The notes: generated from the sequence alone by a model not told the origin. 64,000 bases of DNA from Bacteroidales bacterium (GCA_012519055.1 JAAYQU010000031.1:1-64000); one strand, 5' to 3'. Shown: positions 36,901-45,431, numbered from the stretch's first letter. Numbers and translations are program-made.

Positions 36901-37282
36901 AGGCAGTAACAAACTTCTTTACTCGGGAGCTTATCGACCCTTAATGTTAATAAGAAACAACGAAATTATACAATATAAAGCTACAAGAGGCTCTATTGGT
37001 GGAAGTCAAATAAAACAAGAAAAAATATTTGATACCGAAATAATTGATCTACAGAAAAATGATACTATATATATCTATTCTGATGGAATAACCGATCAGT
37101 TTGGAGGTCCACAAAATAGGAAATTCAGCTCTTCAAATTTATACAAAACTCTGTTGGAGATACAAGATAAATCCATGTTGGAGCAAGAAGTCATTATTGA
37201 AAATATCATGCGCGAATGGTTAGAAGGTTACGTACAAATTGATGATATTATACTGACAGGTGTTAGATTTGAAAACGTATAG
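33995..37282 (+). CDS. Periplasmic propeller sensor fused to cytosolic SpoIIE-type PP2C phosphatase
   Basis: A 1095-residue one-protein signal transducer. After a signal/anchor (1-20) come 12 or more two-component-regulator propeller repeats (about 25-660; DSCGYIWFGTENGLTFFDG, AGIIWIGTWGEGLQKLD, NSLWLGTNGKGLILF), a Y_Y_Y domain (about 690-780), one transmembrane helix (about 790-810), a coiled coil (about 815-850) and a SpoIIE PP2C domain (about 860-1095) with DIVSGDFFWY, AAADCTGHGVPGAFMSIIG and YSDGITDQFGG supplying the metal aspartates. In Bacteroidota the same sensor half is usually joined to a histidine kinase or AraC output. The target, presumably a phosphorylated anti-sigma antagonist, is not encoded nearby. 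Confidence 0.93.
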   Translation: MSRFILVITIIFLNISYLAAKKFDQLQFVRYTTEHGLPVGTVWKVYQDSCGYIWFGTENGLTFFDGLQFKTFSTSGSKVKSLSNNKVYDIIQGYDKKTYIATAEGINVFDKISGNFSVLEINDTVVNYQNQPVRSLFVESDSILLAGYQTLGLVRINLKTKNATIVKLVDGNLYVRSIAKTDDQKHLISTFGKGFFVIDQNGKIENYRVCDSHKDPVELEGRNRVNQVFDHNEKYSLIATERGLFRFNKRSKTISEVVITSLKNKNGAAPQVRKILRDSNGDIWIATYAGLLYVENNNIESGHLFETEENSEYCISSNRLLDIMEDKGGSIWISNFDVGVNVIHGTDVRFHHICKSDAPNSLPANIVTAFEKLDSRRMLIGTTGGGISIFNIDTDDFINLNQKYKTLSSRVLSIHKDRAGIIWIGTWGEGLQKLDIETGKVSSYKKGHDQDKSLDNNTVIQIVQDDAEHLWIATFSGLNRLNIITNEIEQFDEYLGIGNTAIYTIFKDSDNSLWLGTNGKGLILFHPKTKSVERYVTDESDSLSIASNTIYYITKDTQGNYYIGTEKGISVLKSGKNKFYTIDESHGISNNIVWAIIEDSKQNFWISGNKGITRYNSNLEISNPEAFKTYGKKDGLRSLEFSQGAYYYDKSLNLIYFGGIQGFYYFNPLKIEPRKFAPEIQITSIKVMDNEYDSDTSVTFMKSLTLPYSKNFLSFEFVSLDYFEPTNNLFQYKLSGQTEKWSQPSTRNYVSFPDLKEGSYVLHIRGTNSEGYWSDKQRSINITITPPWWRTNAAYISYVLTIIIGVLSFVRWRTYKLAHEKKVLEAIVAERTKELKQKNEDITASIQYAKRIQQAIIFPKITEFLRVFPESFVFFKPKDIVSGDFFWYGKKGDRQFFAAADCTGHGVPGAFMSIIGNNLLEKVVYEYGMSEPHEILTQLDIEVKRNLGQKGRRNDTFDGMDIALCAIDEGSNKLLYSGAYRPLMLIRNNEIIQYKATRGSIGGSQIKQEKIFDTEIIDLQKNDTIYIYSDGITDQFGGPQNRKFSSSNLYKTLLEIQDKSMLEQEVIIENIMREWLEGYVQIDDIILTGVRFENV

Positions 37283-37329
37283 CCTAAAATATACCAGAAG
37301 TTCATTTTCATTATAATTAAAAAAATAAA

Positions 37330-37337
37330 TACTTTTG
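37330..37337 (+). promoter_or_regulatory. Candidate -7 promoter element
   Basis: TACTTTTG, an exact TAnnTTTG, 45 bp before the ATG at 37382. Confidence 0.4.
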
Positions 37338-37381
37338 TAAACTTAAAGTCAAATTGATTACAAACCAAAATAGCACTTTCC

Positions 37382-38071
37382 ATGACTAAAGTTTTCGAAT
37401 CATTAATAAAAAAACCATTAAAAGAACTTGACAACAGCACAGGAAAAGTATTTAGAACTTCGTTTTATTATATCTTTAAGTTATTAGCAGTCATAGTTTT
37501 AATACTTGGATTGTATTTAATAATTAGTGGGCTTTTTGGTAAAACAGGATATTTTGCAACACTTAAGGGTTATTTTTCTGGTTTTGAGTTAACAAGATCA
37601 ATAATATGTTTTATTATAACCATTGCACTAAATTTTCTAATGTTTTTTGCTGTAGCAGGAGTTCTTTGGTACCGTGCAAATGATTTTAAAACCCGTGAGT
37701 TCTACAACGTCCTTTTTATTTTACCTCGTTTGATAAAAATATTTGGTGAAGCTGTTTTTTTGCTTCCAGCCATAGCGTCAACCATATCATTCATTGCAAT
37801 ATTATTTGCAGCTATTCCATACGCACCAATTGAGGGTTTAATTAGCATTACAGGCGGTTTTAGTACGAATCTTATAAATAACTTTATTGGAAATACTTTC
37901 AGTGCGATGTTTGTACAAAACTTCCACGATTATATATCGCTGTTATTTAGCGGTGGGATAATGGGGCTTATTACAGGATTTGCCTTGTCTTTTGCCATTC
38001 TACTTGGAACATACATGTTAGCTGAATTCTTTGAACTTGTTTTTAAGTTTCTAATGCGTAAAAACGATTAA
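37382..38071 (+). CDS. Integral membrane protein, unknown family
   Basis: A 229-residue protein with about four to five transmembrane segments (approximately 28-50, 76-98, 115-143, 176-215) separated by short loops rich in Gly and Phe. A short N-terminal cytosolic tail (LIKKPLKELDNSTGKVFRTS) precedes the first helix. No catalytic or transport signature is recognisable. It has its own candidate promoter and is followed by a perfect palindrome at 38079-38106 that may end the transcript. Confidence 0.65.
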   Translation: MTKVFESLIKKPLKELDNSTGKVFRTSFYYIFKLLAVIVLILGLYLIISGLFGKTGYFATLKGYFSGFELTRSIICFIITIALNFLMFFAVAGVLWYRANDFKTREFYNVLFILPRLIKIFGEAVFLLPAIASTISFIAILFAAIPYAPIEGLISITGGFSTNLINNFIGNTFSAMFVQNFHDYISLLFSGGIMGLITGFALSFAILLGTYMLAEFFELVFKFLMRKND

Positions 38072-38078
38072 ACGCCAT

Positions 38079-38106
38079 GTAGAGACGGAGCATGCTCCGT
38101 CTCTAC
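38079..38106. repeat. 28 bp perfect palindrome of the GTAGAGACG family
   Basis: Arms GTAGAGACGGAGCA and TGCTCCGTCTCTAC are exact reverse complements with no loop. It starts 8 bp after one stop and ends 10 bp before the comB ATG, so it could act as a terminator or simply be a mobile-type repeat. The same GTAGAGACG/CGTCTCT ends occur at 45274-45431 and 61807-61831. Confidence 0.85.
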
Positions 38107-38115
38107 TTATTAAAT

Positions 38116-38832
38116 ATGGAAACAAAACCACATTTAGATATTTGCTTCTCTCCATTGCAATATAACGTTTATCACAGACCCGGTAATATAGTGGTTCTTG
38201 TAGATGTTATAAGAGCAACAACAGTTTTTGCGACAGCTCTATTCCACGGAGCAACAAAAATAGTAGCTCTGCAGGAAATTGAAGAGACCATGGAGTATGG
38301 TAAGATGGGCTACTTGACTGCCGGTGAAAGGGATAGTTATAAGTTAGAAGGTTTCGACTTTGGCAATTCCCCTTTAGAATATTGCAACGATAAAATAAAA
38401 GGCAAATCAATTGCAATAACTACAACCAACGGTACGCAAGCATTAAGTGTTGTTCCCGAATCGACAAAAGTAATTACAGGCGCATGGGTTAACGAAACAG
38501 TACTATTAGATTATTTAAGAAACTGTGATAAAAACATCTTACTACTTTGTGCAGGCTGGAAATTTGCCGACAGTATAGAAGACACACTTTTTGCGGGGCA
38601 ACTCGCCTCAAAATTGCTTGCTGATAGTCATTATACAACTTCTGATAGCACACAAATAGCAATCTCGTTGGCAAATATTGCAAAAAACAATGAACTTGAG
38701 TTTATACTAAGTCACTCCCCGAGACTAAAATCAAAATATGATATGCTGAAAGATGATATCGCATATAGTTTAAAAAGAGATGTTGCTCCTGTAATTCCAA
38801 ATCTTGTAAACAAAGCATTTGTTTGCCAATAA
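38116..38832 (+). CDS. 2-phosphosulfolactate phosphatase (ComB family)
   Basis: A 238-residue Mg-dependent phosphatase. I start at ATG 38116; a longer frame from 38092 would begin inside the palindromic repeat. Family motifs are VLVDVIRATTVFATALFHGA, LTAGERDSYKLEGFDFGNSP, SIAITTTNGTQAL and the GAWVNE ... LLCAGW region. ComB hydrolyses 2-phospho-3-sulfolactate, known from coenzyme M synthesis in methanogens. Bacteroidota make no coenzyme M but do make sulfonolipids, so a role in a sulfonate pathway is possible; this is inference. No other sulfonate gene is nearby. Confidence 0.88.
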   Translation: METKPHLDICFSPLQYNVYHRPGNIVVLVDVIRATTVFATALFHGATKIVALQEIEETMEYGKMGYLTAGERDSYKLEGFDFGNSPLEYCNDKIKGKSIAITTTNGTQALSVVPESTKVITGAWVNETVLLDYLRNCDKNILLLCAGWKFADSIEDTLFAGQLASKLLADSHYTTSDSTQIAISLANIAKNNELEFILSHSPRLKSKYDMLKDDIAYSLKRDVAPVIPNLVNKAFVCQ

Positions 38833-38931
38833 TTATCAACACAATAAATGCAACAAATCAAAATTTTATTAAACAACTAATATTTTTCTTTGTATATTGC
38901 AATGCAGATAATCAAAAACAGTAACTTTGTA

Positions 38932-38939
38932 AGAATAAC
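38932..38939 (+). promoter_or_regulatory. Candidate -7 promoter element
   Basis: TAACTTTG, an exact TAnnTTTG, 78 bp before the ATG of the beta-helix T9SS gene. No -33 element seen. Confidence 0.45.
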
Positions 38940-39016
38940 ATAATAGAAGATATTTAAACATAGTTATTAATAAGCAGTATAAATTTAGTATAAACACAAA
39001 TTAAAAATATAAACAA

Positions 39017-41314
39017 ATGAAAACTAACAAATTATCTTTTTTACTAGCTATAGTATTAATTTTTACTATTTCAGCACATGGTCAATATGTGACCCCAGGA
39101 AACAATTCATCTTTTACGTTAACTGACTTGGTAAACGTGTCGACTGGTGTTGTAACCGGAGGGGACGGGCACTTTTTAATCAGTAACGCTCTTACAATTT
39201 CTGCAACCGACACACTTAAAATTCTTACTGACGACACGGTTTTAGTAAGTGCCACAATGCGCATAACAGTAGAAGGAGTTTTAATTTGTAATCCTCCTAA
39301 TTTAGCAGTTTTTAGAGCACAAGACACAACTGCACCATTTGATGGGTTCAGGTTTAATGATTCTCACAATTCGTTATTGCAAAACGCATCAATTGAGTTT
39401 GCTGGAGGGAATAGGGTTATAGGTTCAAACATGACAATCAATAACTGTAGATTTTACAAAAACGCTTATAGTCAAACTAGCGGTGCAATTGATGTTTTTC
39501 AGTGCAATCCGACTATATCTAACTGTACATTCGATCAGAACCAACGTTGTGGAGTTTCTAGTGGAACCAATGCATCGGCTTCACCAAAGATTTTGAACTG
39601 CTATTTTTATAAAAATGGTACACTAAACCAAAACCGCCCACAAATAAATCTCGGGTCAGGCTCATCTGAGTCCGATACTGTAATTATTCGTGGAAATACA
39701 ATAATTGGTGAGTACCCTAGAGTAGGAGGTATTTCGGCAGCCACACTTACGGGTGGACAACTAAAAATTGTTGTTGATTCTAACTATATTGTAGGCAACA
39801 GATACGGTATCAACATGCAGGGAGCAGGTGTGAATTATGTAATCACAAACAACGATATTATTGACAATAATTTAGAAACAAATCCCAACCTTGGAGGTAG
39901 TGGAATTAGCTTCAGTACGGGCAATTCCGGTATCGTATCGAATAACCTGATAACAGGAAACCTTTGGGGAATAACGATACTGAACTCAGCACAGCCTAAT
40001 ATTGGAGAGATTGAACCATCAGTTGTTAATACAGGTAAAAACCATATATACAACAACGGAAACAATGGTCAAACATATAATTTATATAACAACACTTCAG
40101 GACTGATAAAAGCACAAAATAACTACTGGGGCACCAATGATGTAGATTCTGTTGAGTTGGGTATTTTTCACTATCCAGACGATAGTACATTGGGATTAGT
40201 TGATTATTTGCCTATATATCAAAATAACCAAATGTTATCGTTTGAGTTAACTGACGGTTCTGTTAGTGCAACTGGTAACATAGAAGGAGAAACTATTACA
40301 GTACAATTTAACACGACAGTTAATGTTGAAAACCTTACAGCTACATTTACCGTATCGGACGGAGCAACAGTATTTGTAAATAATGAACAGCAAATATCGG
40401 GTGTGTCAACTCAAAATTTCAACGATACTGTTATTTATACAGTTGTAGCTGAAAACTTAGAAACAAGAGATTACTCAGTAGTAGTAACGATTTACGAAGC
40501 AAGTAACGAGAATCAACTACTTACATTTTCACTAACCGATGGAAATGAAACAGCAGTGGGTGTAATTACAGGTAACATTGTTAATGTTGATTTTGATTCA
40601 GAAGTAGATCTTTCACAATTAACAGCAACATTTACTTTATCAGATAGTGCAACAGCTTGGGTTAATGGAGAGTTGCAAGAGTCGGGCGTTTCAATTCAAA
40701 ATTTCAGTGATACTGTTATTTATACTATTATGGCAGAGAATTTAGAAACAAGGGATTATGCAGTAGTTGTAACAGCTTATGTTCCAAGTAACGAGAATCA
40801 ATTGCTCACATTCTCATTAACCGATGGAGAGCAAACAGCAGAAGGCGAAATTACAGGAAATGTTGTTAAGGCTGTATTTTTTGCATATACAGATCTTTCG
40901 CAGTTAACTGCAACTTTCACATTGTCCGATAAAGCGACAGCTTTGGTTAACGGTGTTGAGCAAGTTTCAGGCGAAACCGTAAACGACTATACAGATACGG
41001 TTACATACGTAATTAGAGCGGAGAACGGTGAAACCAACGAATATATAGTTATAGCTGAAATACATGTTGGCATCAATCATGCAAATATTGATGTGAAAAT
41101 TATGCCAAACCCTGCTAATGAAAACGTTATGATTCAAAGTGACTGTAAAATATTGAACATAAATTTGTATGAAATTAACGGAAAACTAATAAAATCGTGG
41201 GAGGCCGATAGTGACAGTAAACTTATTGAAGTGGGAGATATTAGCGGAGGTGTTTACATATTGAAAGTCGAAACAGCCCAAGAGACTATTACACAAAAGT
41301 TAATTATTCATTAA
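39017..41314 (+). CDS. Secreted beta-helix protein with three tandem domains and T9SS type A signal
   Basis: A 765-residue exported protein. After a signal peptide (1-22) comes a right-handed parallel beta-helix (about 60-390) with NCRFYKNAYSQTSGAIDV, ISNCTFDQNQRCGVSSG and NNYWGTNDVD, typical of NosD/pectate-lyase-like helices. Three near-identical domains of about 95 residues follow (about 400-494, 495-590, 591-684), each running LSF/TFxLTDG ... TATFTxSDxAT ... VIYTxxAENLETRDYxVVV. The C-terminal sorting domain starts IMPNPANENVMI and ends TQKLIIH. No catalytic motif is obvious; adhesion or glycan binding is likely. The 370-residue gene follows after 12 bp. Confidence 0.88.
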   Translation: MKTNKLSFLLAIVLIFTISAHGQYVTPGNNSSFTLTDLVNVSTGVVTGGDGHFLISNALTISATDTLKILTDDTVLVSATMRITVEGVLICNPPNLAVFRAQDTTAPFDGFRFNDSHNSLLQNASIEFAGGNRVIGSNMTINNCRFYKNAYSQTSGAIDVFQCNPTISNCTFDQNQRCGVSSGTNASASPKILNCYFYKNGTLNQNRPQINLGSGSSESDTVIIRGNTIIGEYPRVGGISAATLTGGQLKIVVDSNYIVGNRYGINMQGAGVNYVITNNDIIDNNLETNPNLGGSGISFSTGNSGIVSNNLITGNLWGITILNSAQPNIGEIEPSVVNTGKNHIYNNGNNGQTYNLYNNTSGLIKAQNNYWGTNDVDSVELGIFHYPDDSTLGLVDYLPIYQNNQMLSFELTDGSVSATGNIEGETITVQFNTTVNVENLTATFTVSDGATVFVNNEQQISGVSTQNFNDTVIYTVVAENLETRDYSVVVTIYEASNENQLLTFSLTDGNETAVGVITGNIVNVDFDSEVDLSQLTATFTLSDSATAWVNGELQESGVSIQNFSDTVIYTIMAENLETRDYAVVVTAYVPSNENQLLTFSLTDGEQTAEGEITGNVVKAVFFAYTDLSQLTATFTLSDKATALVNGVEQVSGETVNDYTDTVTYVIRAENGETNEYIVIAEIHVGINHANIDVKIMPNPANENVMIQSDCKILNINLYEINGKLIKSWEADSDSKLIEVGDISGGVYILKVETAQETITQKLIIH

Positions 41315-41326
41315 AAACATAAGTTT

Positions 41327-42439
41327 GTGAGAAGGAATATTAGGAAATATTGGTTTGCTGTCAACTTATTGCTAACGGTTTTAGTTCTGCAAACAAATGT
41401 TGTTAAAGGCTCAGGATTAGCTTGTGCCAATACGTATGACCGATATTTCCTAATATTTGATAATGGACGAATAATCAAGCAGGATCATAACGTTGCGCAA
41501 AAGTATTGGGTAGGACACAATTATATTGCTTTTGTAGATTATATGAGTTCTTTAAGAGTGTATTACAACTCACATGCACTTGAGCTTACATCAGGTATTT
41601 CTGAAATTACTCCAGACGATTCGATGTTTGTGTGGTTGTCAGCTGGAACTCTTAGAGCATGGAAAGACGGGGAGGTTTTTTTAATAAACAGGTTTGTTGA
41701 GTTTTACAAAGTAAACGAAGGAACAGTTGTGTTTTTTGATCAAAACGAACGTACATTAAATGTATGGTATGATGGTCAAACTTACATTCTTGACGAAAAC
41801 CATGTTGAATTCCCGCTAACATCTATGCAAATTAGCTATCAAACAGTTGCATGGCAAACTCCTGATTATCAGTTCAAACTCTTTTTTAACGGTAATATTA
41901 TTAGCAAGCCAATTTATGAGGAGAACCTGTTGTATCAAACAGGCAAGCATTTCTGCGTAATTAACAACCCAGTCTCGCATGAATTTGAGATGCTTACCCC
42001 AAATGGAATATATACTTTAGAAAGTACTCATGCTAAGTGGTGGCAAACTAAATACGACAAATTATTATATCTATCAAATAGTGATGATTTGAAAGTTGTA
42101 GTAGGAGACTATAACTCAATTATTGGCAATAGTAAGCCAGAAATGAATTCGCTAACAAACAGAGGATTATATTATGATAGATCACAGCATGTTTACTATT
42201 ATGAAAATCACATCGAACGATTTATAATCAATTATATCCCACATTATTATTACGTATTCAATGACTATTTTATGTTTCGTAACGAGCTAGGTCAAATTCA
42301 AATATGGGATAAGGGGGAAGAGGAGTTTCCTCCATTATCGCCCGCAGCAGAAATTACTCCCATGACCGATGTATTGGTCATAAGCGAGGCGACTAAAACA
42401 TCGTTTTGGTATAAAAACAAACGGTGGGATTATCAATAA
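41327..42439 (+). CDS. Exported protein of unknown family, likely beta-propeller
   Basis: A 370-residue protein starting with GTG at 41327, 12 bp after the beta-helix gene, so probably co-expressed with it. Residues 1-27 form a signal peptide. The rest consists of short repeated strands in the pattern W/F-x-D/N-G-x-x-x (LRAWKDGEVFLINRF, LNVWYDGQTYILDEN, FKLFFNGNIISKP, IWDKGEEEFPP), which suggests a degenerate beta-propeller. There is no T9SS sorting domain, so it may remain periplasmic or act at the outer membrane. Family not recognised. Confidence 0.7.
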   Translation: MRRNIRKYWFAVNLLLTVLVLQTNVVKGSGLACANTYDRYFLIFDNGRIIKQDHNVAQKYWVGHNYIAFVDYMSSLRVYYNSHALELTSGISEITPDDSMFVWLSAGTLRAWKDGEVFLINRFVEFYKVNEGTVVFFDQNERTLNVWYDGQTYILDENHVEFPLTSMQISYQTVAWQTPDYQFKLFFNGNIISKPIYEENLLYQTGKHFCVINNPVSHEFEMLTPNGIYTLESTHAKWWQTKYDKLLYLSNSDDLKVVVGDYNSIIGNSKPEMNSLTNRGLYYDRSQHVYYYENHIERFIINYIPHYYYVFNDYFMFRNELGQIQIWDKGEEEFPPLSPAAEITPMTDVLVISEATKTSFWYKNKRWDYQ

Positions 42440-42443
42440 TTCA

Positions 42444-42513
42444 AGGTACAAGGAACAAGGTAAAAGGTGCAAGTGGATTTCTTCTTGTACCTTTCTCCTT
42501 TTACCTTGTACCT
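42444..42513. terminator. Bidirectional hairpin built from AGGTACAAGG words
   Basis: AGGTACAAGG (42444-42453) pairs exactly with CCTTGTACCT (42504-42513), and the inner parts pair imperfectly (AAGGTAAAAGG against CCTTTTACC). It fills the gap between two convergent genes and probably ends both transcripts. Related words occur at 45454-45559. Confidence 0.65.
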
Positions 42514-42516
42514 ATA

Positions 42517-43845
42517 TTATAGTAGATTACTCGCCATTTCAGCCAAGGCACTTCGTTCACCCTTTTGTAAATGAACGTGCATAAACAACGGCTGTTTTCT
42601 TATTCTGTCGGTTAAATATGATAATCCGTTAGAACGAGCATCGAGATATGGAGTGTCAATTTGCTGAATATCACCAGTAAAGACAATTTTTGTTCCTTCT
42701 CCTGCTCGGGTAATTATTGTTTTTACTTCGTGTGGTGTTAGGTTCTGAGCCTCGTCAATAATAAAGTAAACGTTGCTAAGACTACGTCCACGAATATATG
42801 TCAGTGGAGTTATAACTAATCGTTCATCATTAAGCATTTGGTCAATTTTTTCCGATTGCTTACTGTGCTTTTTATTCGCTGTTTTAATGACACCTAAATT
42901 ATCAAACAAGGGCAACATGTATGGACCTATTTTTTCTTTCACATCACCGGGAAGAAAACCAATATCGCGATTAGATAGTGGAATTATTGGACGCGCCAGC
43001 AAAATATGATCAAATTCGCTTGCCATCTCTAAAGCAGCTGCAAGAGCAAGTAAAGTTTTTCCTGTACCAGCCTTTCCCGTAATGCTTACAAGTGGTACTT
43101 GTGGATTAAGCAGTGCGTGAAGTGCAAATCGCTGTTCAATATTTCTCGGTTCGATGCCATAAGCAAAATTCTTAGTGACAGCGTGCAACTGTTGCGTTTC
43201 CATTTCATAATAGACAGGTATAGTTTGCTCGCCATCTTTTGAGCTGAAAATCATATGCTTATTCTCATCGGGGAGTTTTGGCAACGGAATATTTTTTGCT
43301 TCAACAGGCTCTTTTGTTTGGTACATGTTGTATATAAACGTTGGATCAATATTTTTTATCTCCTCGGCACTTGAAAAAATATTCATATCCGTAACCATGT
43401 CGGTTTCATAGTCTTCGGCAGGAATGCCAAGCGCTAATGCTTTGATTCTCAAGTTTATATCCTTTGAAACAAATATTACTGGCTCTTTTCTTTTATTCTT
43501 TACATATTCGGTTATAGACAGTATGTTGTGATCAGGAGTATTTGCAGGAAAATTGCTTTTAAGTATTTCTGAAAACTCATGATTTGGTTCAATATACAAT
43601 TTGCCTAAACCTTTGCCGAGCGAGACACCATTGTTAAAAAGACCGTCTCCAGCAAGACTACTTAAATCGCGAGCAATTTGTCTAGCATTAAAATTTATTT
43701 GATCAAAGCCTTTTTTGAAATTATCAAGTTCCTCTAAAACGGTTATAGGAATTACAATATCATTATTCTCAAAATTTTGCAGACATTTAAAGTCGTGTAG
43801 TAACACATTGGTATCTAGTACAAATACTTTTTTCTTTGAAGCCAT
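42517..43845 (-). CDS. PIN-PhoH fusion ATPase (PhoH2-type)
   Basis: A 442-residue cytosolic protein. The N-terminal PIN nuclease domain (about 5-150) has KVFVLDTNVLLHD, VLEELD, and DHNILSI with FVSKDINLRIKA, giving the acidic metal site. The C-terminal PhoH RNA-helicase-like ATPase (about 225-440) has Walker A ITGKAGTGKTLLALA near residue 251-260 and Walker B VYFIIDEAQNLT. PhoH2 proteins of this layout are reported to unwind and cut RNA. Both halves appear catalytically intact. It is a single gene divergent from folC. Confidence 0.93.
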   Translation of the reverse strand: MASKKKVFVLDTNVLLHDFKCLQNFENNDIVIPITVLEELDNFKKGFDQINFNARQIARDLSSLAGDGLFNNGVSLGKGLGKLYIEPNHEFSEILKSNFPANTPDHNILSITEYVKNKRKEPVIFVSKDINLRIKALALGIPAEDYETDMVTDMNIFSSAEEIKNIDPTFIYNMYQTKEPVEAKNIPLPKLPDENKHMIFSSKDGEQTIPVYYEMETQQLHAVTKNFAYGIEPRNIEQRFALHALLNPQVPLVSITGKAGTGKTLLALAAALEMASEFDHILLARPIIPLSNRDIGFLPGDVKEKIGPYMLPLFDNLGVIKTANKKHSKQSEKIDQMLNDERLVITPLTYIRGRSLSNVYFIIDEAQNLTPHEVKTIITRAGEGTKIVFTGDIQQIDTPYLDARSNGLSYLTDRIRKQPLFMHVHLQKGERSALAEMASNLL

Positions 43846-43880
43846 AGTTTAAAAATTATAGTTTTTGTAAAGTTAACAAA

Positions 43881-43888
43881 TATCTTTG
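43881..43888 (+). promoter_or_regulatory. Candidate folC promoter element
   Basis: TATCTTTG, exact TAnnTTTG, 31 bp before the folC ATG. Confidence 0.5.
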
Positions 43889-43918
43889 CAAAATAAATTT
43901 TCGAAATGTTAATTTTTT

Positions 43919-45229
43919 ATGACATATCAAGAGACCTTAAATTACCTGTTTTCACAATTGCCAATGTATCAAAGAATTGGTGGTGCAGCTTATAAAGCTG
44001 ATTTATCGACAACTCAAAAATTAGATGAGTACTTTAATCATCCACACCAGAGGTTTAAGTCGATACACGTTGCAGGTACCAATGGAAAAGGATCGGTTTC
44101 GCATATGTTGGCATCGGTTTTTCAAAATGCAGGTTTCAAAACAGGACTTTATACATCTCCCCATATGTTGGATTTTCGTGAGCGAATAAAAATTAATGGT
44201 CAAATGATACCTGAAAACGAGGTGGTTGAGTGGGTTGAGCAACACAAAGCCATTTTAACCAAACTATCGCCAAGTTTTTTTGAAATGACTGTGGCTTTAG
44301 CTTTTGACTATTTCGAACGGCAAAATGTTGATATTGCAATTGTGGAAGTCGGCATGGGCGGGAGACTAGATTCTACAAATATCATTACGCCGGAACTATC
44401 TATTATTACAAATATTGGTCTCGATCATACACAGTTCTTGGGTAATACTTTAGCCGATATTGCAAGAGAGAAAGGCGGTATTATAAAAGAAGGTATTCAT
44501 GTGGTTGTTGGCGAATATAACAACGAAACATTGCCAGTTTTAAAACAGTTGGCAGATAATGCAAAAACTGTGTTAACAACTGCAGACGAGCAATTTAGAC
44601 TACTGGACAGCAAAGTAGAAGAAAATGGCATTAAAAAGTTTTTTGTTGAGGATGTAAAAGAGCGCAATAAATTTGTTGTTGAGTTGGATTTAATAGGTTT
44701 ATATCAGGACAAAAATATAATTACGTTTTTAGCGTCATTAACAGAGATTTGTAAAATATTTAATTTAGATTTCAAAGAGTCAATTAAGGCAGTTAAACAT
44801 ACTGCATCTACTACAGGATTGATGGGACGTTGGCAAGTTTTAAAACAAAAGCCATACGTTGTTGCCGATATTGCACACAATGCAGATGGAATAATAGAAA
44901 CATTTAAACATGTCAAAGGTCTGAAATACAAAACCTTACATATAGTATTGGGTGTTGTTAACGACAAAGATGTAAAATCAATGCTAAAAATGTTGCCCGA
45001 AAATGCTAAATTTTATTTCACGCAACCATCGGTGCCACGTGCATTAGACTTTGAAAAATTATACGATTTAGCTAAAGCCGCAGGTTTCGATGGAGAAAAA
45101 TTCCCAAAAGTAAGTATGGCTATCCAATCAGCAATAAACAAAGCTCAACCTGATGATATGATATATATTGGCGGCAGTGCATTTGTTGTTGCTGACGCTC
45201 TGCAATTAGCAATCGAGTTAAAAAGTTAA
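43919..45229 (+). CDS. folC: Folylpolyglutamate synthase / dihydrofolate synthase
   Basis: A 436-residue Mur-ligase-family enzyme adding glutamate to folates (and to dihydropteroate if bifunctional). The ATP loop is VAGTNGKGSVSHML (about 44-57); the family motifs YTSPHMLDFRERI, VEVGMGGRLDSTN, and NIGLDHTQFLGNTLADIAREKGGIIKEG follow, then the C-terminal-domain sequence VADIAHNADGI. All ATP- and glutamate-site motifs are intact and the length is standard. It is a single gene with a candidate promoter at 43881-43888. Confidence 0.95.
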   Translation: MTYQETLNYLFSQLPMYQRIGGAAYKADLSTTQKLDEYFNHPHQRFKSIHVAGTNGKGSVSHMLASVFQNAGFKTGLYTSPHMLDFRERIKINGQMIPENEVVEWVEQHKAILTKLSPSFFEMTVALAFDYFERQNVDIAIVEVGMGGRLDSTNIITPELSIITNIGLDHTQFLGNTLADIAREKGGIIKEGIHVVVGEYNNETLPVLKQLADNAKTVLTTADEQFRLLDSKVEENGIKKFFVEDVKERNKFVVELDLIGLYQDKNIITFLASLTEICKIFNLDFKESIKAVKHTASTTGLMGRWQVLKQKPYVVADIAHNADGIIETFKHVKGLKYKTLHIVLGVVNDKDVKSMLKMLPENAKFYFTQPSVPRALDFEKLYDLAKAAGFDGEKFPKVSMAIQSAINKAQPDDMIYIGGSAFVVADALQLAIELKS

Positions 45230-45273
45230 AAGTAATTTACGATAGCAATAAATCAATTGAATGTCAGGATATT

Positions 45274-45431
45274 GTAGAGACGTCATATTATACCAATTGT
45301 AATTTTAAAATAGTACAATCTTTTTAAAATTTTACAATTGTAAATGCCGATGTTACAGATACATAGTTCAAACGAACGATAGTGAGGTTTGGACTATAGT
45401 AGCTGTCCAATCGGTATTATGGCGTCTCTCT
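45274..45431. repeat. 158 bp composite palindromic element with GTAGAGACG ends
   Basis: The ends pair (GTAGAGACGTCATATTATACC against the complement of GGTATTATGGCGTCTCT), enclosing two further hairpins: 45294-45340 (arms begin and end CAATTG, long A/T stem) and 45363-45397 (ATAGTTCAAAC with GTTTGGACTAT). The nested shape resembles a MITE or a structured RNA. No coding frame is visible inside. Confidence 0.6.

Noticed and set aside
38092-38115. Longer comB start
   Set aside because: The ATG is part of the perfect palindrome 38079-38106; family similarity starts after 38116.
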